DNA of 64,000 nt from Sphaerolaimus hirsutus (Eukaryota > Nematoda > Chromadorea > Monhysterida > Sphaerolaimidae): positions 21,119,792 to 21,183,791 of the forward strand of contig OZ038456.1 of the NCBI GenBank assembly GCA_964036195.1, read 5' to 3'. Shown here one piece after another: positions 43,801 to 53,529 of this stretch. The position numbers and the translations under genes are program-made. Positions within the stretch are counted from its first letter, which is position 1. The number at the start of each line of letters is the position of its first letter. The notes under the pieces are model-generated. The model searched no databases, was not told the DNA's origin, and worked only from the letters and a program-made list of their open reading frames with translations.

Positions 43801-46800
43801 ACATGCTCGCAGCGGCCGCATACATCCTTCTATTTCCGATAGAAATGTTGTCGTTCAGTTATGACCTGTATTGGATGTATGCCAGCTGGGTGCACTATGT
43901 CAGGTGCCAGCCCCAGACTCTGTAAAATGCCCTGTAAAATGTCAAAAGTCATGTAAAATGCCCTGCAAAAAGGCAACTGGGTTGCCATTTTGCAGGGCAT
44001 TTTACATGACTTTTGACACTTTGCATGACATTTTACATTTTACAGGGTCTGGGACTGCCTCCAGGCCGGTATATACCATCACTAATGTTACTATGGCCGC
44101 GTCCGCTTATTTGATTATGGCTGCGGGGGTTGAGCAGTTTAGGTGAGTTGAAGACTTTAAATGGTGCACTTCCAAGAGGAGAAACTCTGGGTAGTGGTGG
44201 CGCCAATTGAGGATGCTCATGAGAGAAAAACACATCTTTGATGTATTTCAGAGTAAAAATTGAAAAAACACCAATTTTTAGGTCATTTTTATGAAAAAAA
44301 TACTCTTTTTTACGTTTTCTGTGGGAAAAAATACCCATTGTTACATTTTCTCTGGAAAAAAGTATTTTACTCACCTTTTATGCAGTGTAAAAGTAAAAAA
44401 TAAAATACTTTACGTTTTCTGTACTCATCTGTGAGTAAAATAAGAATACTTCGAGTTTTCGCCTACTTTAAAAGTACTGTACTTTAAACAACTCTGGCTA
44501 AAAAGACATTTTAAATAAAAAATGATAGGTAAATAAAAAATTACAGTAATTTTTGTCACGCCACCTTACCTTCTCTTTACCACGTCTACAATTTTCCGCC
44601 AAACCCCAAAATCTCACTTTCAAATTCACACTGAATCCACAGATCAATGAGCGAAACCGAACAGGAAGAAAACGCCGGGAAGGGGCTTGGAAATCGTGCA
44701 CTTATAAGGCGTTTTCTGTGGGCGGCGGGGGCGTTTGCGATCGCGATTTTCACAATGGTTGGCTTAAAAGTTGTGATAATTTTTAAGAGTGTTGGTGACA
44801 TTCGTTCCGCAAATTCTATAGGTACCTGGGCCAAAATTCAATGGCGCTGCGCACACTAGTTTACTCACAGTTAACTTAAGGGGCGTTTACACTGAGACGT
44901 GTGCCGACAAATTTTTGTTGGGCTTTCAACTTTTCTTAGATCCACGAAAATGGAATATTTGTTGTGTCAGACACCTGGATCTCGATCACTCTTTTTACCT
45001 AGGACGAACATCAATTTTCATATATGACGTAATCATACACATTTAAAGCTGCGTTTACACTGACACGTGTGACGACAAAGTTTTTTTGGGCTTTCAACTT
45101 TCGTTATGTGACAAAAATTGAATATTTGTTGTGTCAGATACCTAGATCTCGATCACTCTTTTTGCCTAGGACAAACATAAATTTTTATATATGACGTGAT
45201 CATACACAATAAAAGAAACAAGAAAATTTGTCGTCACAAGTTGTCGGTTCGAGTTGTTCCCGGGAGCCTCGTTAACGAGGCTCCCGGGAACAACTCGAAC
45301 CGACAACCTGTGACGACAAAAATTTTGTTTCGTTTTATTGTGTATGATAACGTCATATATAAAAATTTATGTTTGTCCTAGCCAGAAAGAGTGATTGAGA
45401 TCTAGGTGTCTGACACAACAATTATTCAATTTTCGTGACATAAAGAAAGTTGAAAGCCCAAAAAGTTTTTGTCGTCACTAGTGATGTAAAGGCACCGGGG
45501 CACCGGTGCCCCGGTGCTGGGCACCGAAGGGCACCAGCACCGGTGCTGGTGCGGTGCCATTGCAATCTTTAGAGGTGCCATGCCGGTGCCGGTGCCATTT
45601 TTTTCAGAATAGCACCGGTGCCGGTGCGGTGCGGTGCCATTTTTTTGCCGGTGCCAAAGGTGCTAGCACCAGGCCAAAGTAAAAGGCACCGGAAAAGGCA
45701 CCGGCTAAGTCTTCATGTGCTGTGCAATTTTGTCCATAGTATGTGCTTATTTATATTTAAAAAACAGCGATATATTTACCCAACGGTTTTTTGCCTATTT
45801 TGTAAACATCCCATCAAATAAATATACCTACTGTGAAATCCATTATACCCTATACGTGATCGGATGAGCGAATCTAAAATTTTGGTGAATTTTATATCAT
45901 TTTTATATTTTATACCTATTTATCTTACTTATTTGTTCAAAATTTGTTGTCAGTTGATGACAGAGATAGTTCCATTCTCTGTACAGCAACGACTCCGATC
46001 CGTAGACAATAGTGACTATGGGCATTGTAGTGTATTAAATATTTTATCATTCATTGGTAATCATTGTAATTGCTTGATAAAAGTGATCGCCACATTATTC
46101 TGATCATTTTAAGTGCTCAACCATCAAAATCGGTTGAAAATTCATGGATATATGCACTTCCGAATGTGTGGCCACTGAGAAACTGCCCGATATTTACTTC
46201 GGAAATTCCAGCTCGGTGCGGTGCCTTTCGGTGCTAGCACAGGCAACCCGTTGGTGCCCTTCGGTGCCGGTGCCATTTTTTCCAAAAGGCACCGGTGCCG
46301 GTGCGGTGCGGTGCCATTTTCTGGCCGGTGCCCCAGGGTGCCAGGTGCCCTTTTCATGCGTTGGCAAAGGTGCCGGTGCGGTGCGGTGCCATTTTTCCCG
46401 GTGCCTTTAACATCACTAGTCGTCACACGTGTCAGTGTAAACGCCGCTTAACAAAAAAATATTTGTCGTCACAGTTGTCGGTTCGGTTCATGGTGATTTG
46501 TTGTATGCAGCCTCGTTAACGAGGCCACCGGGGACAAATCACCATCAACCGAACCGACAACCTGTGACGACAAGTTTTGTTAACTCATCACTCATAGGTA
46601 TATCAGATTGAAAGCAATTGAGTTTACACGAAGGCGGTGTCTGTGTAAACTAGTGATGGAAAAAAGACATGGCGCTGGCGCCTGGCGCTAGCGCCAAAGC
46701 AAAAAGTGTCTGGCGCTTTCTGCGCTTGGCGCTTTTTTTCTGTGGCGCCAGGAACAAAATTCTTGGCGTCGGCGCTTGGCGCCATTGTGCTGTGCTTAAC

Positions 46801-49800
46801 GATGGCAAACCCTCCAGAAAAAAGTATTTAAATTTTTAAGTGTTTTTTCTAAAATGAATTTTCGAATTTTTCAGCAAATCAATTTTCGAATTTCGAATTT
46901 AATTTTCGAATTTTCGAATTTTCGAATCTTTTTGGGCAATTTTCGAATTTTTTTCAAAAAATATAGTATTTAAGGCTCTACGCTCAGAATTTAGACAGTT
47001 TTCATGTTTGGATTCTTTTTAAACTTATTTTCACTGTAATTTAGCATGATAAATACTGTATTTCCTTGAAATACCCCATGGGGGTGATTTTTTCATAGTG
47101 GCAATTTTGAGGGGGGTTGAAACAGAGGAGAGGATATTTCAAGGTTGGGTTATTATTTCGACAGAGTTTGTTTTGGAAATCCCAGTACTAATTCAATGTT
47201 TGTAACGTATGCTGAGATAGAAAAATGCAACAATAACTGACATGTAAACACCTTCCCGGTCACGTCCGGCACCCTATTTTTGATCGTACTTGTGACACCC
47301 TATCTCCAGTTCTAGGGCGCGCCAGAAGCTGAAACTTGGGGGAGATATTGGCGCAACCCCCCTCTACCTCGCATGAATTAGGGGTGTCGCGGCGACCCCC
47401 CTAATTCATGCGAGGTAGAGGGGGGTAGCGCCAATATCTCCCCCAAGTTTCAGCCTCTGCGGCACCCTAGAACTGGGTATAGGATGTGAGAAGTAAAATC
47501 AAAAAATGGGTGCCGGACGTGACCGGGAAGGTGTTTATAAGCGTCTGTAGACTTTTATAAGTATACTCCAGCGACATTACACCTCACAATGAAATCTACC
47601 ATATCCCATCTGAATAAAAGAACAAACATAAAAAAATTTCATCATATTTATCAAAGCAATTTTATCAATACTATGAAAAAAAATTATTTTTGTTCTTTTA
47701 TTCAGATATGGTAGATTTCATTGTAAGGCGTAATGTTGCTGGAGTATATGGTATAAAACATGTTCTAAAATGACTGTCATTGTTTTAACGTGTGTTCTTC
47801 ATAACACAGAACACAAACTGCAGTTTTTGTTATTTACACTTTAACGTTTTTTGACGTTTTTTTCATTACATTACACATATTCAAATGCACCACATATCAA
47901 TCGTTGATTGATTTGTCATGTTCAACTTCACAATGCATTTTATGGCCTTGAATTCCCTGAAAAATTCGAAAACTATTTTCGAATTTTCGAATTTCCGACT
48001 TTTCGAATTTTTTGAAATAAAAATCGATTTTTAAGTGTTTTTTCCAGGGGTGAAATAAAAATTCGAAAATTCCGAAAAAATTCGAAAATTCGAAAATGTT
48101 TTCGAATTTTCGAATCTTTTTTTGCCATCGTTAGCTGTGCTGCCATTGGCGCTTAGCGCTGGGGTTCGGAAAAGCTCCATAAAGCTTTTGGCGTATGGTG
48201 CCAAAATTCTGGCGCTTTTTACATCACTAGTGTCAACTACGGTAGACAGATTTAACTAGGTAATAACTCATTTCACTAAACTCAAATAAGTTCAAGGATG
48301 ATTTATGAGTCAACTGAATTTTTAAAATTTCATGTGTATGAAGACCATGTAGCGACGTTACACCTTACATGGTTCTACACACTAATTTGAGACCCAATTT
48401 TTGGCCACTGATAAATATGTTTTAACAAATTGGAGTCTCCAGAATGAATCATTTTCAACCTTGGAAACAGTAGTTGACGAACTCGTAACTGGAAACTCAA
48501 ATCTATTCAAAGCTGATATACCAGTTTCCAAAATGTCAGCTGTAAACTAGGTAGTATGCATGTAGCCCATAAGTTCCACCTAAATCCGGCCCCTGATCTC
48601 ACAGATCGGCACATATTTCGAAGTGGCTATAACATACCACCCGGATTGCGAAGGTTTCGCCAGGTACCGCATATTGCGTTCCGCACTGGCCCGGAATTAC
48701 TACTATTACTATATTTATGCGTTGTGGACAAGGTGAGACATGGCAGATATGTCATAAAAATATTTTGAGGTGAAAAAGAGCGACGTGTGTATAGGTATTT
48801 AGAGCGATAAACGGTGCGCCATTCTGTAAACAGGTAAATCTACCATTTTACGGTAAATTATACAGCCCACTACCGGTGTTCAATTTTGCGGTAAACGGTA
48901 CGCTAAGTAAAGTGCTGAAAAGTATTTATCTGACAATAGTTTTAGAGAAAAGCACTTCGCACGGTACGGTAAATTTGAAAAAAAACAGATAACGGTATGG
49001 TACGGTAAACCTTTAATTTGGCGGTGCGGTACGGCAAACTTCATTAGCGATTCATTTAGCGAGGATGTAAAGACGATTAAGGCACTTTCACGGTAATTAC
49101 CGGTAAATTGTCAATTTAACACACAATTATATAACACCTTATTTGAGGATGTTATTCGTTTACATGGGGGATGAAAGCCCTATTTTCCCACTTGAATTGT
49201 TCCTTGACGACAAAATAAAAATAAAACATCAAATTCAAAACATATCCATTCAAAATCACAGGAATACAGTGAAAGTGTTCATTCCGTTCTCCACACTGGT
49301 CACGCTGAACGCAATAATTCTGTGGCGCGCCAGGCAGCGGCCGGAAATGCAGAAAAAAAGTAGCCAAGTTGCCAAAATTATGCGAAATTTGAAACTTTTT
49401 GAAACTTGAAAATCCCCCCTCCCCAACAATCTTCCAGTGTACCACCAAAATCTACACGCGCCCTGTAAATCGCTGATGCTTTCCGTGCCCATGGGAGAGA
49501 TGATCAATGAAAAGAGGTACAGTATTACTTCGATGATGGAAGATGCGCAGAATATGTTGGCTAGAAAGAGAACTATCTTGGAGGTGCATAAAAATAATTT
49601 ACCGTATATAGTCGAATAAGTCCCCCTCGAAAAACTCCCCCTGTTAGCTGATTGAGGAAAAATTCCCCCTCGAAAAATTCCCCCTCTTTGATGGGTGGGA
49701 ACAATTTTCATGTCTAAAAACGTTGTTTTAATGTGTGTGCTCATTAGCATTCATTTCATTGCATGGGTTACGAAATTTCTATATGCTTACTACACATTTA

Positions 49801-51238
49801 TGCAAATTATCTAACCCCATTCATAGAACAAATTGATTATGCATTGTACTTAATCTTCTGACGAAAAATTACTCATCCCCTCGAATTACACCCCAGTCAA
49901 AAAAACGCGACGCAAAAATAATTCCCCTGGGGACTTATTCGATAAATACGGTAGATATAATTGGATACAGTATACACTTGAATAAGTCCCCCGGGGTGTT
50001 ATTTTTCGTCTGTTTTGTCACAGTACCCATAAAACGCAGGAACACGCTCGCTCAGCCACCAAAATGCTGGCAGTGATAATATTCAGCTACCTCCTGACGC
50101 ACCTTCTAAATCTGGTGCCACTTTCTCGAGTGGGGAAGTGACGAGAAAAGTGTTAAGTGATTGGTAAAGTTGGGTGGTAAATTTTTGAAAAACTTTTTTT
50201 TCAAAAGAAATGAAATCCAGCGATATTTGAAAACAAAAACAAAGATTAAAACACTTCTTGCCAGAAGTTCTTCCATCTTCACTTTACCTCACAACTTACC
50301 ACTTATCTCATCTATTCTCCGCTTGAAAAATTGGCATCTGGTTCTCACAGTGTGGGAGGCCGTTGATCCATTTTCCCTGGTCAAATTAGCTGACAGAATT
50401 TTTTACACATTGGCATCCGATATGGTGAGCATAATGGCGATTTTGGCTGGCGCTGTCAGACTGCCCACTTACTACGCTTGCAATCGGTGAGATAAAAAAA
50501 TTTCCGGTTTTTTTTTGTTCTGAAGTTAATTTTGAATGGGAAAAACGGTGCGAAAAAATTTGTGTGATTTTGGTCGGTGCTTTTTCAATATTTGTTTGGA
50601 CAATGAACTTATTAAAATTTTTTGGTCATCTGTAGATATGATGACCATTGTGAAGTTATATCTCGAACACACTGAGCAACGTCGAGTCACAATTTACATT
50701 TTACCTAGATGTGCTGTTTAATGCACCGGAAAGTAAGTTACCGTACTGCACCGTACCATGTTGCAAAATAGCACCGGTACCCAAGGGGCACCTCTAAAAA
50801 TTGCAAGGGTAGCGTACCGGCACAAAGTGGGAAGTAAAGTTATATTAAGATGGTAATTCAAGAGACATGTTATAGTGACGGACATATAGACGTAGAAATA
50901 CCTAAAAATGTCACTTTACAATGTTACTTGTCGCTTGAATTAGCGCTCAAATATAAAGTTACTTTCCACTTACCACTTGACATGTAACTTGTCAATCACT
51001 TAATACTGTACGCGTCCATTTATTCTTTTGTCACAGCGAAGTTCGTCGGGAACTTCGGCGCCTAGCGAAACGCACCGAGCAACGCCTAACCAGTATGAGA
51101 CGGAAACGCGCCAAAAAGTCGCATTACAACGTGCTTTTGCACAAGGCTAAGCCGAAATTCGCATTCGATTGTGAAGGGGGCGGAGCCAAGTGCGATGAAC
51201 ATTGCGCGTGTGCGGTGAAAAAGGGAAACTTTTGTTGA
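40813..51238 (+). CDS. FMRFamide-receptor-like GPCR (receptor 2), 12 exons
   Basis: Diverged neighbour of receptor 1. Exons: 40813-41097 (signal peptide, acidic N-terminus), 41606-41622 (17 bases), 42839-43006 (TM1), 43796-43903 (TM2), 44065-44142 (TM3), 44643-44790 (TM4), 48605-48732 (loop 2 with YHPDC), 49262-49359 (TM5: VFIPFSTLVTLNAIIL), 49438-49583 (loop 3), 50040-50114 (TM6: KMLAVIIFSYLL), 50359-50486 (TM7: AGAVRLPTYYACNR), 51037-51238 (basic, Cys-rich tail; stop). The sum is 526 residues in one frame. TM3 ends VEQF: the conserved Arg of E/DRY is Gln, so G-protein coupling may be altered. TM7 has Arg where NPxxY-type Asn is expected, as in receptor 1. Three or four introner copies lie at its junctions. 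The exon 3 donor (43006, or GTGAGT at 43003) and exon 4 acceptor are uncertain. Confidence 0.85.
41098..41605. other. Intron 1 of receptor 2
   Basis: Contains an array of GTGAAG/CTTCAC units (41150-41460), for example GTGAAGTGTCTTCAC and TTCACGGCGCTTCACAAAC. The array looks like another iterated-motif repeat, but I could not find its ends. The acceptor is TTTTTTCCAG at 41596-41605. Confidence 0.5.
41623..42838 (+). mobile_element. Long introner candidate forming receptor 2 intron 2, with a nested hAT-like element
   Basis: Starts GTCCCACTCCCATACTTTG right after exon CATCATCCAG and ends GTCTGGGAGTGCCCCCAG right before TGCCGCAGG-type exon sequence. CAG on both sides gives a canonical GT-AG intron. 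TGTCATGTAAAAGACC-type units fill both arms. The element 41746-42494 is inserted inside. Confidence 0.8.
41746..42494. mobile_element. hAT-like MITE with CGATAT arrays
   Basis: Ends TAGGGTTGGGACGATATG and inverted ATATCGTCCCAACCCTA. Perfect 8-bp duplication TGTGTATC (41738-41745 and 42495-42502). Arms of TCGATATTCGATATCGATA; AT-rich core. Confidence 0.9.
43047..43210 (+). mobile_element. Introner-family copy, right end altered
   Basis: Begins GGCAGTCCCGCACACTGTAAAG and reaches TTTACTTTAGACTTTACAGGG near 43208, where the expected GTCTGGGACTG end is replaced by unrelated sequence. It lies in receptor 2 intron 3. ATGGCCTG precedes both this and the next copy. Confidence 0.6.
43586..43795 (+). 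mobile_element. Introner candidate ending at receptor 2 exon 4
   Basis: Begins GTGCCACTCCCGGATCCTG after ATGGCCTG and ends GTCCGGGAATGCTCCCCG, directly abutting the TM2 exon (TGCGACATGCTC). The terminal dinucleotide is CG and the flanks are CTG and CCG, as in receptor 1 intron 2. No AG lies at this edge. Confidence 0.7.
43904..44064 (+). mobile_element. Introner candidate forming receptor 2 intron 4
   Basis: 161 bases. Exon TATGTCAG, then GTGCCAGCCCCAGACTCTG, ending GTCTGGGACTGCCTCCAG, then GCCGGTATA. Canonical GT-AG, with CAG at both sides. Interior ATGTCAAAAGTCATG and its inverse form a long hairpin. Splits WVHYVR/PVYTITN at the start of TM3; the matching part of receptor 1 is uninterrupted. 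Confidence 0.9.
45229..45330. repeat. Perfect palindrome
   Basis: TTGTCGGTTCGAGTTGTTCC ... CTCGTTAACGAG ... mirrored exactly to GGAACAACTCGAACCGACAA. A related palindrome with the same CTCGTTAACGAG centre is at about 46455-46575. Confidence 0.85.
45479..46418. mobile_element. hAT-like element with GGTGCC arrays (family E), copy 2
   Basis: TAGTGATGTAAAGGCACC and inverted end. Perfect 8-bp duplication GTCGTCAC (45471-45478 and 46419-46426). Nearly the same length and sequence as 22076-23004 (940 and 929 bases). No transposase. Confidence 0.9.
47249..47535. repeat. Long near-perfect palindrome
   Basis: AACACCTTCCCGGTCACGTC at the left and its exact inverse at the right. Arms of about 140 bases meet near 47392 (GGGGTGTCGCGGCGACCCCC). 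Looks like a foldback element. Confidence 0.85.
47571..47748. mobile_element. Foldback MITE
   Basis: AGTATACTCCAGCGACATTA at the left, with the inverse TAATGTTGCTGGAGTATA at the right. Inverted repeats of about 60 bases around an AT-rich centre. Confidence 0.8.
48800..49115. repeat. GGTACGGTAAA-array repeat
   Basis: Units ACGGTAAA, CGGTACGGTAAA and TTTACGGTAAATT in both orientations, in receptor 2 intron 7. Ends not resolved. Confidence 0.55.
49600..49953. mobile_element. MITE, family C
   Basis: TACCGTATATAGTCGAATAA at the left; CTTATTCGATAAATACGGTA at the right; CCCCCTCGAAAAATTCCCCC units. In receptor 2 intron 9. Confidence 0.8.
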
Positions 51239-51550
51239 ATGGATAATGGAAATGTGTTTGTGTTTCTTGGTTTATTTTTTGGAAATATGATAATGCTTGG
51301 CTAGAATATTATGTTTTCAATTGCAATCAATATCCAATAATTGAACAATATCCATTTTTTGAAAAAGAAAAAAATTGAGAATTGAGAAAACACTTTGTGC
51401 TTTGGACACAGAATACAATAATGAAGATGCACTCAATGAAGTTTCTTTGAATGGTAGTTTCATTTAAATTATAATCAGTAATTGCTGGAACACATGCAAT
51501 CTTTCCTTTTTTTCAAGTGGTTCAGAGAGAAAGAGTGCAAAATTGAACTT

Positions 51551-51625
51551 GCCACAGGCAGGAATCGAACCCACACCTATCATATAGAACACGGGTGGGC
51601 ACCCTAACCACTAGACCAGAGTAGC
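51551..51625 (-). ncRNA. tRNA-like sequence, probably a tRNA-derived SINE or pseudo-tRNA
   Basis: On the minus strand, 75 bases show an A box (TGGTCTAGTGGTTAGG) and a B box (GGGTTCGATTCC) at tRNA spacing. T-arm pairing is good, and the acceptor stem pairs at 5 of 7 positions. The anticodon stem does not form a normal 5-base-pair arm, so I do not assign an isotype. A functional tRNA is unlikely. Confidence 0.6.
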
Positions 51626-51996
51626 AGCTGAGCCTTCGGCACTATTATTTAGGGGCTGACATGCTGTGACAGCCCTTCCCTTCACAATAGGTACCTTAAA
51701 AGATTATGAAGAAAGACAGTAAACTAACTGCTTAAGAGTACCTATCTGAAAACAATGGTTAGACAAAAAGTAACACCATGAGATGGGAGCATATTTATAA
51801 CAAGTACATGTATGAAATGTTTCAGTGAGTGCACAAAATTATGTCCTTGAGTTATGAATGTCGTGTTTTGTGTTTGACCCAAAAACATAGCAATGCAACC
51901 ATGAACAATGCTGCCAGACCAACATGTAGCACATATTCATTGAAGGAGAGGCATTTTCTGGACAATTTGAAACAACTACCAGGAATTGACAAAATG

Positions 51997-52307
51997 CAGA
52001 GGAAATGCTCAGCACAACCAACTTTCCGAAAAGTAATTTCAACCCACACTTTTTACAAAATGTATTCAAATCCCTCGAAAACACACTTAAATCTCAGACA
52101 TCCTGCGCCCAAAAATGCCTAAATAGCAAGCGCAGCAGCAGCGAGCAGTGGTCGGCTAGCGATGTGCAAAGAAATCCGCGCGCGGGTCAAAACCAAAATT
52201 GTAGCAATAATGGCCGGGTGCAGATACGCTGCTCTAGGACGCACGTGGACATTGTGACGTATGGAGATGCCAGCTATGAACTGATTGAGATTGTTGCGCA
52301 GATTTGA
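51997..52307 (+). CDS. Putative 3' coding exon, owner unknown
   Basis: After GCAG at 51993-51996, an open frame of about 100 codons runs to TGA at 52305. It has a Ser/Asn-rich, non-repetitive composition (SKRSSSEQWSASDVQRNPR; CSRTHVDIVTYGDASYELIE). It resembles a receptor cytoplasmic tail in composition only. It enters in phase 1, so it does not join receptor 2 exon 11 (phase 2). No upstream partner is evident. Confidence 0.35.
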
Positions 52308-52331
52308 TGAAGATATAAATGAGGCATCTAC

Positions 52332-52840
52332 TCCTAAAAGTCTACAAGTCCAAAATATGAAAATTTCGAGTTAGGGCCGGAAACGTCATGTGGAGCAACG
52401 TCTGCACATTTTCCATCATTTTCCATAAATTTTTTGACCTCACATGCCCATATGGCATAGTGCCGAATCTGACATTTTTGGGGAAAAATGTAAAAAATTT
52501 GGGCGAGAAGTCGACAAGTCCACTTAGTTTTGGGCTAAAAGTCGACAAGTCCATCCTCCGCATCCTGTTTTATGGGAAAAACGCAAGAAATGTGATAAGT
52601 CCACTGTGGACGCCGATTTCTAAAAGGCGACAGGTCCATAATTTTCCAAAAAGGCAGCCTCGGCTTCCCCGGGAACCAAAACGTTCACGCGTGCAAGAAG
52701 GCGACAAGTCCATTTCCCTCCCCGAAACAGTTTTGCTCCGTCCAAATAGAATTTTATAGAACCATGGGCCTGAAATTGGCTCTGAAACTTAAAATGCGAT
52801 TTACTCAAAATCGCATTTTGTGGACTTGTCGACTTTTAGA
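52332..52840. mobile_element. Inverted-repeat element with GTCGACAAGTCCA units
   Basis: Left end CCTAAAAGTCTACAAGTCCA; right end TGGACTTGTCGACTTTTAG. The motif GTCGACAAGTCCA or CGACA(A/G)GTCCA recurs at about 52509, 52541, 52627 and 52697 in one orientation. The long open frame inside is a by-product. Confidence 0.65.
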
Positions 52841-52956
52841 ATTAGACGCCTCAAATATATGATACATGTCGTGATATAATTGTTTATACTTATATATATT
52901 AATATTTATATAGGTATAGCTATCTATCGATTTCGGATGCCGCTGAACTATCTATC

Positions 52957-53128
52957 TACCGTATTTTTTCGAATGACCCCCGGGCGGTTTATTCTTTCAG
53001 AGTGGACATTGGGGGGGGGGGTAAACGAGGGGGTATTCTTTCAGAGTGTCCATTTTGAGGGGAGGTATTGCGAGGGGGGTATTTCGAGGGGGTATTTCGA
53101 TGGGGGGCATTTCGAGGAAATACGGTAT
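52957..53128. mobile_element. MITE, family A
   Basis: TACCGTATTTTTTCGAATGA at the left; CATTTCGAGGAAATACGGTA at the right; tandem GGGGGTATTTCGAGG units. Confidence 0.8.
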
Positions 53129-53529
53129 AAATTTTTTGCAAAAATTTGTGCTACTACCCTCTCCGGAAGAGTGATTCGCTATCAAAGCCCAGGAGGGTTA
53201 AAATCTAGGATACCCCTGTTGAAGTGTTGCAACTAGGGATGGGTGTGTTTTTCAAATGTTTTCATACAACACAAAAGTGGGGTGACTCGTCAAGATCGCA
53301 CAACAGAATCCTCACCGTGAACTCTATAATGTTCACAAATTTCACAGTTCACAAATGTCGTTCTCACGAACAATAATACATTTATTTTACAGTTTGACAC
53401 TTCGGGCCCACACACACTGGTTGACATCGACACCAAACGTCGACTGGTTCCCATCCCAATTCAAAGCATGCTGACGATGACGAGCCAACGAACGATGTTC
53501 AAATGCAAACTTGGAATTGGGATAGGAAC

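Larger units (their letters stand above)
44882..46450. mobile_element. MITE family with GTTTACACTGACACGTGTGACGACAAA ends, containing a nested element
   Basis: GCGTTTACACTGAGACGTGTG at 44884 and GCGTTTACACTGACACGTGTG at 45052; the inverse at 46424-46446. It holds a perfect palindrome around 45240-45315 and the family E hAT element 45479-46418. Related copies: about 46450-46590 and 62755-63222. In receptor 2 intron 6. Confidence 0.7.
46795..48136. mobile_element. TCGAATTT-array element with AACGATGGCAAA ends
   Basis: AACGATGGCAAACC at the left and inverted TTTTGCCATCGTTA at the right. Arms of TTTTCGAATTTTCGAA (46850-46960 and 47965-48120). The core carries a family A fragment (47055-47160) and the palindromes at 47249 and 47571. 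Confidence 0.75.
46651..48229. mobile_element. hAT-like GGCGCC element (family D) with nested repeats
   Basis: TAGTGATGGAAAAAAGACATG at the left; TTTTTACATCACTA at the right. Flanks GTGTAAAC and GTGTCAAC agree at 7 of 8. GGCGCTTGGCGC arrays lie only at the two edges. The middle is a TCGAA-array element (46795-48136) which itself contains two palindromes. Confidence 0.8.

Noticed and set aside
51551..51625. Functional tRNA gene
   Set aside because: A and B boxes are good but the anticodon arm does not pair and the acceptor stem has two mismatches.
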